Source: Heterotrichella gracilis
Taxonomy: Eukaryota > Sar > Xanthophyceae > Tribonematales > Xanthonemataceae
Assembly (NCBI GenBank): GCA_032358255.1
Contig: JAULBX010010325.1
Span: 6,863 to 70,862, forward strand
Reading direction: 5' to 3'
DNA: 64,000 nucleotides
In this document: in pieces, positions 11,691-24,383 of the stretch
How positions within the stretch are numbered: position 1 is the first letter of the stretch
Layout: each line of letters starts with the position of its first letter
Notes under the pieces: model-generated
Seen by the model: the letters and a program-made list of their open reading frames with translations, nothing else
Database searches by the model: none
Told to the model about the DNA's origin: nothing
Program-made: the position numbers and the translations under genes

Positions 11691-12695
11691 CCACTGCCAC
11701 GCATACGCATACGTGGTGACAGTGACATGGGATCGGGGTGACAATGACATGGGGGTAAAGCAGGCGCCGCTGTGGCACCAGATTTGTCATATGATATCAT
11801 TAATGCCAAACGGTTCTTTGCTAACATTTAATGATAAGAGACTTTCCACAAAGAAAAACGGAACCAACAAAACACCCCCACTCAGTGGCACATCACAAAC
11901 CTGCAGAAAACCATGTTGGACAGCAACCAGTGGAACATGACGTGGAGGAACATAGCACTAAAGCATAGCGATTAGCGTCTGTCTGTGTAGGCTCGCGGGA
12001 CCAAATGTAACAGACTCATGCCTCCAGTACTGGCAGACAATAGATGTAAACCCAGGTTAAGGGATAGCCCATCCCGTACATGAAAATTTCTTGATTTCAA
12101 ACTATCGCACTCTGGCGATTAACCATGAATTAGGGGTGAATCACAACTTCTGAGGTGTTGGGATCTGTCAGCCACTGGCGTGGAATCTCATGTGTACACA
12201 AGCTGTCCAGCATGGCATGTGATCATATGTACCCATGACTTTGTATCTACATGGCAAGTATCACATGGTATGTCTCCACATGCTTGGATATTTAGCCACA
12301 CTGTGCACATGACACGGACATAACTCATGTGGCTCGACTTACAAGGTAATTGAAAGCCAGGCAAAACAAGCAGGCTCTTCAAGCGTGGCCCTTGAACAAC
12401 ATCGTGAAGGCTGGTATGCCAGATCCTGAAAATGACAGCTATGTGCTCTAGAAAGCCTCATCAGTCCAATCGTGGCACGCTTGCAGCATCCACATGCGTG
12501 AACCCTTGTTCTCCAGGTCCTTTTCTATTATCTTGGTAGTGTAGTCAGGTGCCTAATGTGGTGGTCTCCAGTCGCCACCGGGTCTGACTTTTCATAAAAG
12601 CTTTCTAAAGTATCGCACTGTACCTGAGCTTGTACACTACCGCAGAAGCGACTGGCGGCAATCACATTCGCGTCGTTCTCTTCCTGTTTGGCGGT

Positions 12696-15600
12696 ATGGA
12701 GGACTCTAGTCATTTTTTGGACGATCCGCGATACGCAGATGTGACAATAGCGCTGGTGCTTTGCATTGATCGGATCCATGACAGTGACTCAGCAGACTTT
12801 TGGTCCGGGCCGACCAAGGCAGACTACGAGACTCTGAGCCAGTCCAGTCAACAAAGTTCAGACGAGTACCGCTGGAAAGCCACCAGAGCGGCCTGTGCTA
12901 ACAGCGAGGCTCGACCGATGCTATCCATACTTGCCTCCACAATCGTTCTGGGCTCGAGGTCTGCCTACTTCAAGTACGACATTTTTGTGTTTTTAATGGG
13001 CTGTGGGCTGGTACATTTTTTTCTTTTTTAATACCAGCCTACCAAAAACCATGGTACTTCTCTTTGCCAAGAGAAGTACAGCACTACGCTCCCCTGTGCA
13101 TTGCTTGACAAAGATCCGCCAAGGTCTGGCACCCGGCCAGTCCCCATTGCAACCAACGGTTCCACCAGCCTACGTAATTAATTGGCTTAAGCTAAGGTTG
13201 CGCCGCTAAAATTAAGTTGGAAATGGAATGCATGCGCATATACGAGTGTATCATTCCCAGCACAACCCGAGTACTTACTTCTGACATACTTGCATCAAGA
13301 GGAACGTCGTTGACAGAGGATTATGTGGGGCTGGTGAGTAGCAGAGACTTCTTGAAGTTCAACAACAGCACATGCATGCAACTCTAAAAACTGCAATTGC
13401 TTGTAAATTGTTGCAATGGGTAGGAATTCCAATGCATTCGTGATAATCCTGCGGCAGTGGGTCTAATTTGAGGAATGTGTGTTTTAAACTCGGCTATTAT
13501 ATTCTATATATCCACTGAGTGTATTGGAAGGTTGTGCCATACTGCCTGTGCAGCATTTGAACTGTGTGAACTGGTTACAATGCATCACATCATTGGCGAG
13601 GTAGTAGGTAGTAGGTGTTCTCATTGCTGTGCAACTGATCAGGCTGACCTTCATGCAGAACCAGAATAGACAACTGGATGGTAGAAGGCGCGGAAGGCAA
13701 GGAGTTGCAGATCACAGTGACAGATGAGGGAGAGGCGCAGGTGCTCAAGACTGTCATTGGTGCTTTGTACAAAGGAGGGCTGGAGGAGGCAGACAGTACA
13801 TGTGAGATGCATGTACTGCATTTGGCGCCCTAATAATGTGTCCGGTGTCCGGTAAAGAAATTTCCACAGTACCTCATATTTTGGACTAAAGTTTATGGCT
13901 GGAGGAGGGTGCTTATTTTATTTTAAAAAATACTAATAGTATTCATTTATTCTGTGGCTGAATGTTTGTGCCATCGTCTGTCTAGCTGCATATACAAATA
14001 TCTGTCATGTGCCATGACCTACATGTGCGCCTGTAGCTACATGCAAGCCTGTCTGTTTTAAGGTATTCAACTCATGCCAACTAAATACCTCACGCCGTTT
14101 GCAGGTGTCCAAAAGGTCACGGCATTTGCAGAATGTGCTTACAAGTATCAGATGGACATCTGTGTGAATGCAGCTTTGAAGGCAATGCTTGACATGGTAT
14201 GGATTCTGAATGGATTATTTGTCTGGCGCCAGTATTGGGCATTGTTTCAACACGGACTACTACTTTCATTTTAGTGGTACTGGTGGGGTGCAATCTCAGA
14301 AGTTGAACTGGCCAGGATTGCCTGCTTGAATTCTGCCAAGATGTGCGGACCATAAAAAAGGAGCATTGGTCACAGCATGCTTCACGTGTTATCATACTTG
14401 CAATAAATCGTACTGGTCAATTGTTCAGGAGCTTTCAGTTGAGACATGCATCACTGTGCTTGCCACGGCTGAGAAAATGGCGCACTATGATGCAACGAAA
14501 CAGGTGGTGAAGCGGTGCAATGAGTTCCTCCTGGAGCAATTCAAGGAGCTAGATGGGGTGTTGAAAGATGAGGCCAGGTCGCAGGAGCTATGCACGCTGC
14601 CTCTGCAGGCAGTCAAGGTGTGGTTAACGCAGCATACTATGACCTTGGTAATCATTTAAATGACTATTGGAGTCGCCTTGTGCATATTAAGATAAAATTT
14701 TGAGCAACGCTTTGCCGATTATCAGCTGTTTCTTTACCTTCTAAAATGCATACTCTGGTGACCAGTGAGAATGCTGCTGCGGCAAGACTCGTACTCGCAA
14801 TCAACATTTCCTACATCACTTTGTCCGATAGAACTTTATTTGCCTGTCCATCACACTCGTCTCATTCAATTAAATTCCTGTCATCCACTCATCATACTGG
14901 AAAACCTTTTTGTTTCTTGAAACCTTCTAAACATGCGCATGTATGATGAATCATCACTGATGATATGTCCCAGAATTATGATACATGTCATCAGGCAATA
15001 ATGGGCAAACCCAATGTAAATCTGATGGTATCCAAGCTGACATGCATGTAGAGACAAGGTTTGTTATTAATAAAAGTGAATAATGGTTTAAATTGTTTAC
15101 CTTTATGATCATTATTTAACCAAATGACAATCGCCACCATCAACATGGGACACCTACTTTGTTTGTATCGCACCCGACTACACCTTTGCGCGTGCCCTTT
15201 CTTTCTTTCCTTTCTTTTTTCTTTACAGTAGTGTAAGAAAAGAGTAAATAGCATCCCACCCACATTTTCAATAAAGCTGATATTCTGGATTTGTTTGCAG
15301 TTCCTGATAGAAAGGTTGAGCGGGGAAGAATCAGGTCAGTAAAGTTGCCACACTGACTACCTGTAGTATGTACTGAGCTCCCTCTAACCTCTTAAGAAAA
15401 ATGTATTTAGTGTCTAGCGTGTGCCAACTGCGTGCTTTTAGCGCACAAGGCAATCCGCTGTTGACTGCTGAAAATGCCTTCTTTAAAAAAAAAAAACCAT
15501 TCTTAGCATTCAACAGCTCATTGCCTTGTGCACCTTTGAAAGCACGCAGGAAATCCTTTCCTATAGACTTGCCAGGTAAATTTGCCAAAGCAGCTGGCAT

Positions 15601-16730
15601 GCCACTCCTTGACTGACAAGGCTGGATGCAACCTTGTCTATTGACTCCTTGATTGGCATAAGGTGTATTGTGTGTGCAGTGGTGGTTGCACTGAGCATGT
15701 GGATGGACAGCCGGCAGTATTCAGCCACTCAATGCAAAGCAATGGCAGAGGAGTTGGTGTCTGTGGTGCGGTGGAAGCATGTGCACCCAGCATTTTTGTA
15801 CACCTATGTGGCACACCTGCCTAACTGGAAGCTGCTGCCAATCATCAACGAGATTGTCGTGGGCATTTTGTACTCCCATCATGCGTCAGTCGTATCAGTA
15901 GAGGCCTGGAAGGGAAACAACGAGGGAGACACAACAGGCATGCCGTTCATCTCAAAGCACCGCCCGGTGACATTGCTATCAGAGGAATACGTTTTACAAG
16001 TAAGGCACATAGCTGAGGAGGCTGCAATGCCACACAATGTTGTGCGCAAATGACCATGTATGCATCCACTGCGCTTCATACACTGCATGAAACTTTGCTT
16101 GTCTTAGTTGCATATTAACAGAGCTGCAGGTGCACCATCATGATCATCATCCACTTCCAGTGGATTCATCAATGTCGCGGATGCAGGAGCGCTTACACAA
16201 ATGTGGATGTGGATTTTTTCCAGGTGCAGCTGGACACATTGAACCAGCCGCTGGAAAATGGTTCCAACAGGTTGCGAGGCAATATGTTCTACTACCGGGG
16301 GCTGTGGTGGAGGCTTCAGCTTGACCTCGACGTTTATGACACGAGTGCAAGTGAGCAAGACGATGGGACAGGAGGGAAAGGGCAGCCATCGCCTGCTGCA
16401 GCAACTTTGCCACGTTTGGGTGTGTACCTGGGCCTGGAGCATGTGCAGATCAACAACATGACCATAGTAGGCAGGGATCCTCGGGACTTGTGCAGGTTAC
16501 CAGTAAATTACTCATTGTATGTCTCTCACAAGAACGGTAGCATATGCGAATGGGCATCACTTAGGACAGAGCCATTTGTGAACCATTTCACAGGGGCAGA
16601 ATGGTGGGGAAATGATGATATTCCTGAGTACACAGACCCCAATGGCCAGCCCTACCCCATCAATGTCAATCATCCAGGCGTGTTTGAGGGCCATCTCAAA
16701 GTGAAGTGCACCATATCCTATGATTCATGA
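12696..16730 (+). CDS. BTB/POZ-BACK domain protein with unclassified C-terminal domain
   Basis: Probably a substrate adaptor for a Cullin-3 ubiquitin ligase (family knowledge; not tested here). Exons: 12696-12973, 13665-13801, 14105-14196, 14429-14617, 15301-15334, 15680-15999, 16224-16730; phases agree and give 518 residues. The N-terminus shows a BTB pattern (YADVTIAL ... ILASTIVLGSRSAYFK ... ELQITVTDEGEAQVLKTVIGALYKG) with a Ser/Asp-rich insert after the first strand. BACK-like helices follow (AFAECAYKYQMDICVNAAL, LATAEKMAHYDATKQ, LCTLPLQAVKFLIERL, ALSMWMDSRQYS). The last 170 residues are a beta-rich segment with WWRLQLDLDVYD that resembles MATH-type or similar domains only loosely. The fifth exon is only 34 bases. 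The start is the first Met before YADV; upstream in-frame sequence is not convincing. Confidence 0.82.
15410..15560. repeat. Foldback (inverted repeat) element inside a BTB gene intron
   Basis: The left arm starts near 15430 (gcgtgctttta, gcacaaggcaat, gctgttga-tgct). The right arm ends near 15547 and is its imperfect reverse complement (agca-tcaacagc, attgccttgtgc, aaagcacgc). A run of twelve A's lies between them. Arms are about 50 bases with scattered mismatches. It sits wholly within the 15335-15679 intron. It could be a small MITE or a hairpin RNA precursor; the sequence does not decide. Confidence 0.75.
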
Positions 16731-17664
16731 GAAGCTATTTTAAAGCTGGCTGATGCTCATTTGTGCAGCAATTTCTTGCATGGTCATCCTTGCACTAGAA
16801 ATTAGTTTCTTTCTGCAGCGACCTGTTGTGCACTGCCCATGAAACATATTCAAGCAACTACGCTTCAACTACAGTAGTACTGTAGTGCTGGCTTACAAGT
16901 GCTGCACAAACTTTATTCAAATAGTCTAAGATTCAAAATGCTGCACAGATTTTACACGGGAGTGGCATGCATTTACTGTACACTAAACTCGTTTGACTAA
17001 AAAAATGGTTTGTTCGATTAAAAAGTAAGTACTCGTTTGACTCATGCATAGTCATGTAGCTGGATGGCATGGGATTTGAATGCTCGTGTCCAGTGTAGGG
17101 ACAGGAAGCCTGCTTCATTGTTGGTGCCTTGCAATCCAGTATCATTGAATGCTCATAAGTTTGTACACGGACAATTGGATAGCTGTCCCATTGTCAGGCG
17201 TGTTTGTTTTTTTGAAGGGATTTACTAGCAGGCAACAGGTGTTAAGAACATCCATCGATTCTGTTACTGTCGGTCCATTATTATGCACATTCATTTATGT
17301 TTCCTTTGGCTACTTGCAGGAAGTAAGTAGATGTTGGGTCAATCAACATCATGAATCAGCCTGACCCCTGGCTTAGCCCTACCTGTACTACAGTGTGACA
17401 AAGGAGCCTGTCACTGATCCTCATAGGCGCATCCATGTATTTGCTGTGCCACCTTTTCCACCCTCACTGTGGTGGATTTTTACAGAATAAAAGTTCTGGA
17501 CGCGTACAATATTAGGGGTAGGGTCTTGCGTAAGCCACCGTCGCAGGCAGCCAGTAATTGCCTTCATTGACAATGATTTTCTTTCCTCCAGTTGGCTTCA
17601 GGCATATGCAACCTCATGGCAACATTGCATGTTGTCATGGCCATGGTCAGCATGCATTGGCGTC

Positions 17665-17800
17665 AGCATCAGTTTCCCACCCCACGGCGCGGGCGTCTTG
17701 ACCATAAATGTGCACCGACTTTCTTATTTCCTAGCAGTGCAATGCACACACTACCAATGACGTCAGCTATGCTGAAACTGCTCTGCACTCCACCAAGCAG
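17665..17800 (+). repeat. Right member of the diverged direct repeat flanking the BTB gene
   Basis: Counterpart of 11545-11690. Weak similarity extends upstream to about 17400 (aggagcctgtcactgatcctcatag). It lies 0.9 kb after the BTB stop and 0.6 kb before the next gene. No coding sequence is evident between 16731 and 18429. Confidence 0.65.
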
Positions 17801-18159
17801 CATAACTTATCGCGCGCGCGGCTGCCGCCCGGGGCCCGTCAGCATTTGACGCGCGCGTCGCCACCAGTCACGCGCCGGAACGACAGCGACAGCGCTGCTG
17901 TTAAACGTTTAAAACGGTGTCCTGTGTCGTTGATATCCAAGCGCAAGCTTTCAGGGCACCGCATATGCGCACTGTCGTCCCTGTCGTCCACCCACCAACC
18001 TGTGATCACCGGTTGCCAACGCCAAGGCTTTGGTTCACTACCGCCACTCCTAGCACTGTCGATATTGATAACCCCACGCCCTCTTCGTTCACAGTATTCA
18101 AGGTCACAGCTACTACCTTGACTTTCAGCAGCGGAACGTCTTTTGCCAGGCAACTCTTG

Positions 18160-18182
18160 CTATATATATATATCTATATAGC
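18160..18182 (+). promoter_or_regulatory. TATA-rich tract upstream of the membrane-protein gene
   Basis: A run of TA dinucleotides broken once by C, about 250 bases before the chosen start codon at 18430. It may act as a TATA element or may simply be a microsatellite. No other promoter signal is clear here. Confidence 0.3.
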
Positions 18183-18429
18183 ACGACCTTGGGGACTCGA
18201 GTTTCAGGAGGGCTTAGAGGCACCCCAATTCTCACCCCTACAGCTGCACTCCAGGCTTCTTCTCACACATCCCAGACCACACACCAATACCCTGGCACAG
18301 TTACAAGCCTATAGCGCCCCTTCGCAGCAGCACCTGGACAGTGCCCCTTGCATGGGTCCCACCCCCAGCCAACACACCACGGCCACCACCACCCGCCACG
18401 CCACCACCCGCCGCCAGCATGCGGAAACA

Positions 18430-21400
18430 ATGCCCACCCTGCGCACCAACACCTACACCAACAGGCGCCAAGTGCTGACAGCCTGCTTGGCTTTGGCCCT
18501 GTGGTGCACCTGTGCCCATGCGGTGGCAATGGCAGGGCCCCAACTGAGGGGCCCGCCACTGGTGCTGGGAGGGAGTGTAGGGAGTGTCCCGATGCTCTTT
18601 GATGACGAGGTGCGTGGCAAGAGATGCCAAACCCTAGACACCAAGCAACCCCTGACCCTTAAACCCTGGGCACCAAGCAACCTTTGAACCCTAAAACCCT
18701 GGACACCAAGGCTTAGCAACCCCTGAACCTAAAAACCCTACACCCCGAGACCCTACAGGGTTTGAGAACCGGAATCACCCACGCTCCCCATTCTTCCAGG
18801 TGGCCCTCCTCATGGGCACAGCCGCTGAGGCCTCCGCCACCTCAGGTGGCACCCCCCTCGCCCCGCTGCCACCTGGCGCCGCCTCAGCCATCGCAGACAC
18901 CCTGTCACGTGGGCTTCAAATGCTTGCCAAGATGGAAACCCTAGTTGGGGCTGCGCTGGAAGGGCCAGGGGGCGAGCGCAATGGGACGCAGGACGGGGTG
19001 GATGGGGTGATGGTATTGGAGATGGTGCAGGTGGGGACTAACACTCCTGTGGGGATTCTGTTCATTTGACAAGCAAATAATTTTATCTTAGGATTTTTGT
19101 CTGTGAATGTACGCTGAAAGGTGCGCATAATCACATTAAGCTGTGGCAAGCCGTGGGTTTGATCAGTGCTTTGTTGGCAGGTGGTCCATGCATGGCGTGT
19201 TCAATTATTAATTGGTCAAGGTTCTAATTTAACTAGTGTGTAGCTGATGGCTGCAGGTGGGAGTGGAGAATGGTACCATGGTGACGCAGGACCTGATGCC
19301 CTATGGGGATGATGTGGATTTTTAATAGAAATACATTCAAATACCAAATAACAAAGCAATTAAATAGGTGGTGTTGGTGCAGGTGGCAGTGGAGAATGGT
19401 ACCATGGTGATGCAGGACCTGATGCCCTATGGGGATGATGTGGATTTCCAAAAGTGGCAAGATGCGGTGGCACAGGTATGTGTAATCTGACCTAGGGTTC
19501 TCAAGTGATGGCGAGGTTTTCAACATGGCAGGATGTGGCGAGTTGCAACTGCATGGCTTAGAGGGGTGGCTGTTGCACACACCTTAGCATTCTTCTCTTC
19601 CCTCTTTTGCAGGCTGACGCCGAGCTTTGGGAAATCCTTTCCAATGGAAACTCCTCCGGCTACAGTGGCGATGTGCCCTTTGCAGCATACAGCTACCGGC
19701 GCCTGCTGACTACCACATCCAGCAACAGCCAGGGTGGTGGTGGCTCCGACTCAGTGCTTGCCCTGGTTGAGATGGTGCTTGCCCGCAACCTGGGGGAGCA
19801 ACTGAGGGAGAGCGTGGGGGGTGGCGTGCAGGCGGTGGAGGTGGGTTGGGTTGGGGATGTGGGAGGGGTGCGGGGGTGCAAGGGGCACATATGCTTGTAG
19901 CAGTATACTTTACCCTCCCAGTCAAACAATTCACACAAACTTAACAGCAGGTGAACATGGTGGCCCAGAAACAGCATATATTGCATAACCACCCACCTGA
20001 AATACCTGGAATCACCCACACATTGCGACCACACATCAGAACCACGTCACTGACACCGTCCCCTTCCCCGCAGTCGTTCCTGATGAACAGCACCCTGGTC
20101 CAAACCCTGCTCCCGCACCACGCCCCCCTCCTGGCCCGCCTCCCCCCCGTGCAAGCCCTGCTGGCTGCCAGCTCAGCGCCCCGCCCTGCTGACGTCAGCG
20201 ATGCGCTGGCACAGCTGGTGGTCAAGGTGCTCATTGCAGGTAGGGAATACTTTCTGCTTTTGATTTTTTTTTACGCATCTGATTCCTTTTTTCAATGGTG
20301 TACTGCTGAGACAGTCTGCTGTGTATGCTGATTTATTAGGGGAGATTGAAGGAGTAATCCCCTCAATCGCCTATGTATGGACAGGCAGCGTAGTACTATC
20401 AATCCCATTAATATTTCAATATTTGCCCCCTGCTGTCTAGAAGCCTGTCTCCGATTTGGCTCAATTTTCTCAAATCCTGTCAACATCGAATCCCCGGTCC
20501 CCAACCCCCATCCCCGCACCATGCATGCCTAGGAACCTACAGTGTAGGTCCTACACACAGAACACTACATGTCAACCTGAGTGGGGGCCATCCTCGTTCT
20601 ATTAACGTTTGTATTAACATTATTTTAGTAAATATTTTAACACTATTTTTGCATTATTTTGACATTTATTTCCATTATTTCCATGTTCTTACCTCCTTCC
20701 TGCTCTTTGCAGCTATGGGCGGAGGGGAGGAAGCACCCGTGCCCAGCCCCGCCCCCACCCCCGCGCCAGTGGCTGGTGTGGGGCCCCCGGTGGTGGCTGG
20801 TGTGGAGGGGAGCCAGCTGCTGAGCTGGCTCCAGCAGCTTGCGGTGCTGACCCAGGGGCTGCAGCAGGCGGCTGGTGGGGCGGAGGGTGCTGCGGCTGGT
20901 GCTGTGGGGGTGGTGGGGAGCAACCGCAAGCTGGTGAGCATGCGTGCATGGGTATGGGTGTGTTGGGATTGCTTTGGTCATGCACACGGAAAAGGTGCAC
21001 CCTGCAGGGTTTGCATGTTTTGTGCTGTTTACAAAAATAGGATTACAAATCTGGTTATACCAAATTTGAAGAAGCTGAATGTGCAAGGGTTTATGCGCTT
21101 ATGTACGTACCAGGCTGCATGCGTGTATGCTGCATTGTCAGGAGGTGGGGGGGTGCTGATTGCAACATTGCTCATTGCAAAGTACTGCTGCCTGCTCTCC
21201 AGCTTTCACAATCCATTATTTGTCTGCTGGTTTATTTGCTGATGTGACTATTTGGTTTGTGCTGCAGATGCAAGCTGAGCTGGTCATGAGGGATGCTGTG
21301 GACCACAACGCAAATGCAGGCTACGCGCATGACAGGTACTGGGACCACCATCTGACCTGAAAAATGTAACACAGCCATTGGACCCCAGCGCATGGTGCCA

Positions 21401-22093
21401 AAATGCATAATGCTGTCCAGTATTACCCCTAGGATGGGTGCCTCTACCACAGCCATGCACTCCTTTCTTTCACTAGCCGCCGCAAGATGCTGCCTACACA
21501 CACATCTGCCAGTGGTAGCCGTTTTTCTTTGATGCATGTCATGGTGTATGTGACCATGAACCGCATGGGGGATCCAATGCACAGTGAGAATTCCATGCGC
21601 ATAATGTGCACGCACCTACATATGCCTATGACATGAGAATGATTGTGCATTATGCTGTAAAATAATTGACAATTACCTCTGCACCAGCAGGCACTCCAAT
21701 GGGCCCTTCTCCAAGCTGGACCCGGGCATGGGCTCCCAAGTGATCGACACCGTGATCATCATCACCACTGATCCAAGCGAGGAGGAGGTGCAGCTGGGGG
21801 AGGACTGGATCATGCATGATGTTGGGGAGATGGACGTGGCTGAGACTGCGTGCAAAACAGTGCTGTGGTTCCTCCCCTGCGCGCTGATTGCTGGCCTCGG
21901 GGTGGCCTACCTTGCTTGGAAGAACACAGAAAACAGGGGGGTTGGGGGCGAGGGAGAGGAGGAAACGGCGCGCCTGGTGGCGGCACCTTTACCCGAGCCT
22001 GGGGAAGAGCTGAACTTGACACAGGGGCTGCTGGCACCCATGGCTGGGTCCTTTCTTGGGAAGAAGGCAGCTCAAGGCAGTCACATTGTGTAG
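18430..22093 (+). CDS. Secreted or type I single-pass membrane protein, family not recognised
   Basis: Exons: 18430-18609, 18800-19030, 19383-19475, 19613-19840, 20074-20239, 20713-20933, 21268-21335, 21688-22093; all phases agree, giving 530 residues. I recognise no family. The N-terminus looks like a signal peptide: basic start TNRRQ, hydrophobic core VLTACLALALW, then CAHAVA. One strong transmembrane segment (TVLWFLPCALIAGLGVAYLAW, about residues 453-473, here split by wording only) is followed by a polar 58-residue tail rich in Glu. The lumenal or extracellular part has leucine-rich helices (LVQTLLPHHAPLLARL) and an Ala/Pro/Gly-rich linker (PSPAPTPAPVAGVG). The last acceptor is a cagcag pair (21685-21690), so two isoforms differing by one Ser are possible. 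The start is the Met nearest the signal peptide; a Met at 18352 is also in frame. Confidence 0.75.
19262..19325 (+). repeat. Truncated upstream copy of the exon 19383-19475
   Basis: After ctgcag, repeats gtggagaatggtaccatggtgacgc... gatgatgtggattt almost perfectly and then runs into taatag. The true exon continues instead with ccaaaagtgg and its donor. Confidence 0.88.
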
Positions 22094-22833
22094 CGTGGTG
22101 TGCATCCAACATACTTGCAAATATTATTAAGGCGGCTCTGATGCTCAGTGGTGATCACAACCTCCATAATGTGAAGAGTGGTGCACAAAGTGCATTCAAG
22201 ACATTATGTGAAGCAGGCAAGGGGGGGGGGGTAGGGAGGAAGGGTGTAGTTACAGGGGAAAGAAACATATCTTCTCTTGAAGTTGACGACTCTTTGTAGC
22301 GTTCCTAATTCATTGCCCAAACATATATAGGGAAAACAAGTAGTTTCATTGATTATCCTTGCCCAAGCTGCTCAAATCATCTGCGCCAAGCAGCCTCACT
22401 ACACTCACTGACATTAGAATTCTGTTGCCCAGCAAACGGTAAAAACCTGAAGCAAAAACAAGTATGAAAACCGCGCAATCATAGCGCACACCAGGTTTTC
22501 AACAGTGCGCTGCCTGGTCAATGCGCACACCAGCCTTAAAGGTTTACCACCAGGCTGCATCCTCTACTCTCATCACACCGCACATTAAGTAGGCACCCAG
22601 CCTGACACTGGCAAAACAGCCAACCTACAGCACTTGATGTGGCTCGCCACACCAGCCTCACTTGCATCCAGCACAGCGCTGACATATGCCTCCAAAAGCT
22701 GCTTTTGCATGCTACGCTGCAATATCCACACACTCACAGCGAACCACCGGCACACCAGGCGTTGTTGGCTCCAGGCTGTTTCTAGCTGGTATGCTGCCCA
22801 GACGGCAGCGGATACCATGCAATTACAGCCAGC

Positions 22834-24383
22834 CTACAGGCCCTTGATGTAGCTGGTGACCCCGGTCTCTTGCGTCCAGCTGCGCAGCGCCGAGACTGTG
22901 GTCACAAAGCTGCTCTTGGCTCCGGACAGGCTGCCCGCCTTGGCTGCCGACTCGATGGCAATGATGCCCTCAAACACATCCAGTGCTGACTTCTTGGCAC
23001 CCTCGCTGGTGCTCAGCTGGAAGGACGCCTTTTGGAAGTCTGCCACCCACGGCTCACTGTGGAAAGCGAAGGGTAATATATTTCTCAGTACACAAGCCTC
23101 CCAGTTTTTTTTTGAAAACAGTCAGTATTGCTGTGGAAAGAAAGCTTGCCGTGAGTTGCCACCCACAGCGCAGCAAGCCTCCTAGTTGCTTAGCTACAGT
23201 TGCCTTGCGCTGGAACTGCGACTGTCACAAATTACAATCGAAACGATACTTTCTTATTGCAGGGCACAAGCACAGACTGGATGCGCAGCAGCAATGCACC
23301 CAGCTGTGCAGTGGCATACACACGGCTTTGGGGAACCCAGGTGGAAACCCACCAAAGCTTGAAAAGCTATACACACCTGATGGTGGCCACCACGCCTGGC
23401 AGGTCACCAGAGTCGAGCTGCGAGCCAGACTTGGCCAGCTTGGTCACTGCCTTCTGCACTGGGACCAGCTCCTTCTCCTCCGCCTTCTCAAAGTAGCCAG
23501 TCACCTTCTGGAACTCCTGCTCCGTGGCCCTCTCCTTGGCCAGGCGGGCCACCCTGTTGGCCTTAGCCTTCTCGATCAGGTCCTCGTCGTCCTCGTAGTC
23601 AAGCAGGGCCAGGGCTGCAGGTGGTGCACAACAGCCATGGTTAGACTGTGTGATGTGACCGGTACAATGGCCCATAAAAAGTTTCTGACCACTTGCAGGT
23701 GAGCAGCAAACAGTACAGTGCAGCAATATCGTGATCCAAACTCCAGGAGAGAGTATTCCACTAGGGAGAGGGTGCACAAGGTGCCAGTGATCAGAGAGTG
23801 AAATTTGACCAGCTCAACGAGCAACACATTGCCCGTGAACACTTGCAAGTGAGCAGCACACTATGTATCAATGGTGGGGGCTGTTGCAACACGGCAGAGT
23901 GCTAAAATGATGCCCAATGGTCAGAGAGTACACTGGGACAAGAACTACGGGCCACACAGTGCCTGTGATCACTTGAGAACCACGCATTGTACCACAAAGA
24001 ATAGTGGGCTGTGCAATAGGATGCACAATGGGAGGGTGACATCACACGAACCACAATGCATGAGGTGCTGCTCGACGGCCAAAAGCAACGGTCTTGCTAA
24101 CCGCCACAGCCCTTGTGAAGTTTGTATAGAGACGAGGCTGCAAATGCATCGTCACAGACAGTTAGGCAGGTGCCTCGGAGCTGAACCCACCTGGGAATGC
24201 AGCTGCCAAGGCAGGGATGGATGTGAGGGCAAGCAGGGCCTGACGGCGGTCAATCATGGACGCATTGCCGTTGTTGGCAGCCATGCACCTCACTGCCTTC
24301 ACGCTCCTTGCAGCAGGCCGTGCTGGCGTGGCTGCGAAGGGCCTAACTTGCGTGACACTCATCGTTGCTGTCAGGGAGCCCAT
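22834..24383 (-). CDS. Thylakoid-lumen protein with Tat-type signal, probable 16.5 kDa lumenal/MPH2 family
   Basis: Exons in transcript order: 24383-24191, 23614-23377, 23056-22834; phases agree, 217 residues. Residues 1 to about 40 are a Ser/Thr/Ala/Arg-rich plastid transit region (TPARPAARSVKAVRCMAA). Next is a thylakoid-transfer signal with twin arginines, DRRQALLALTSIPALAAA, pointing to the Tat route. The mature part is helical: DYEDDEDLIEKAKANRVARL, LVPVQKAVTKLAKSGSQL, EPWVADFQKASFQLST, and a final SWTQETGVTSYIKGL. That order, with LKGL-like ending, fits the 16.5 kDa lumenal protein (MPH2, photosystem II maintenance in high light) as I recall it; PsbQ is a less likely alternative. Convergent with the preceding gene. 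The lumen location is well supported; the family name is tentative. Confidence 0.78.

Noticed and set aside
13261-13333. Possible BTB-gene exon with good acceptor and donor (NTTRVLTSDILASRG...)
   Set aside because: Including it breaks the phase into the next exon, while joining 12973 directly to 13665 is in frame and completes the BTB pattern.
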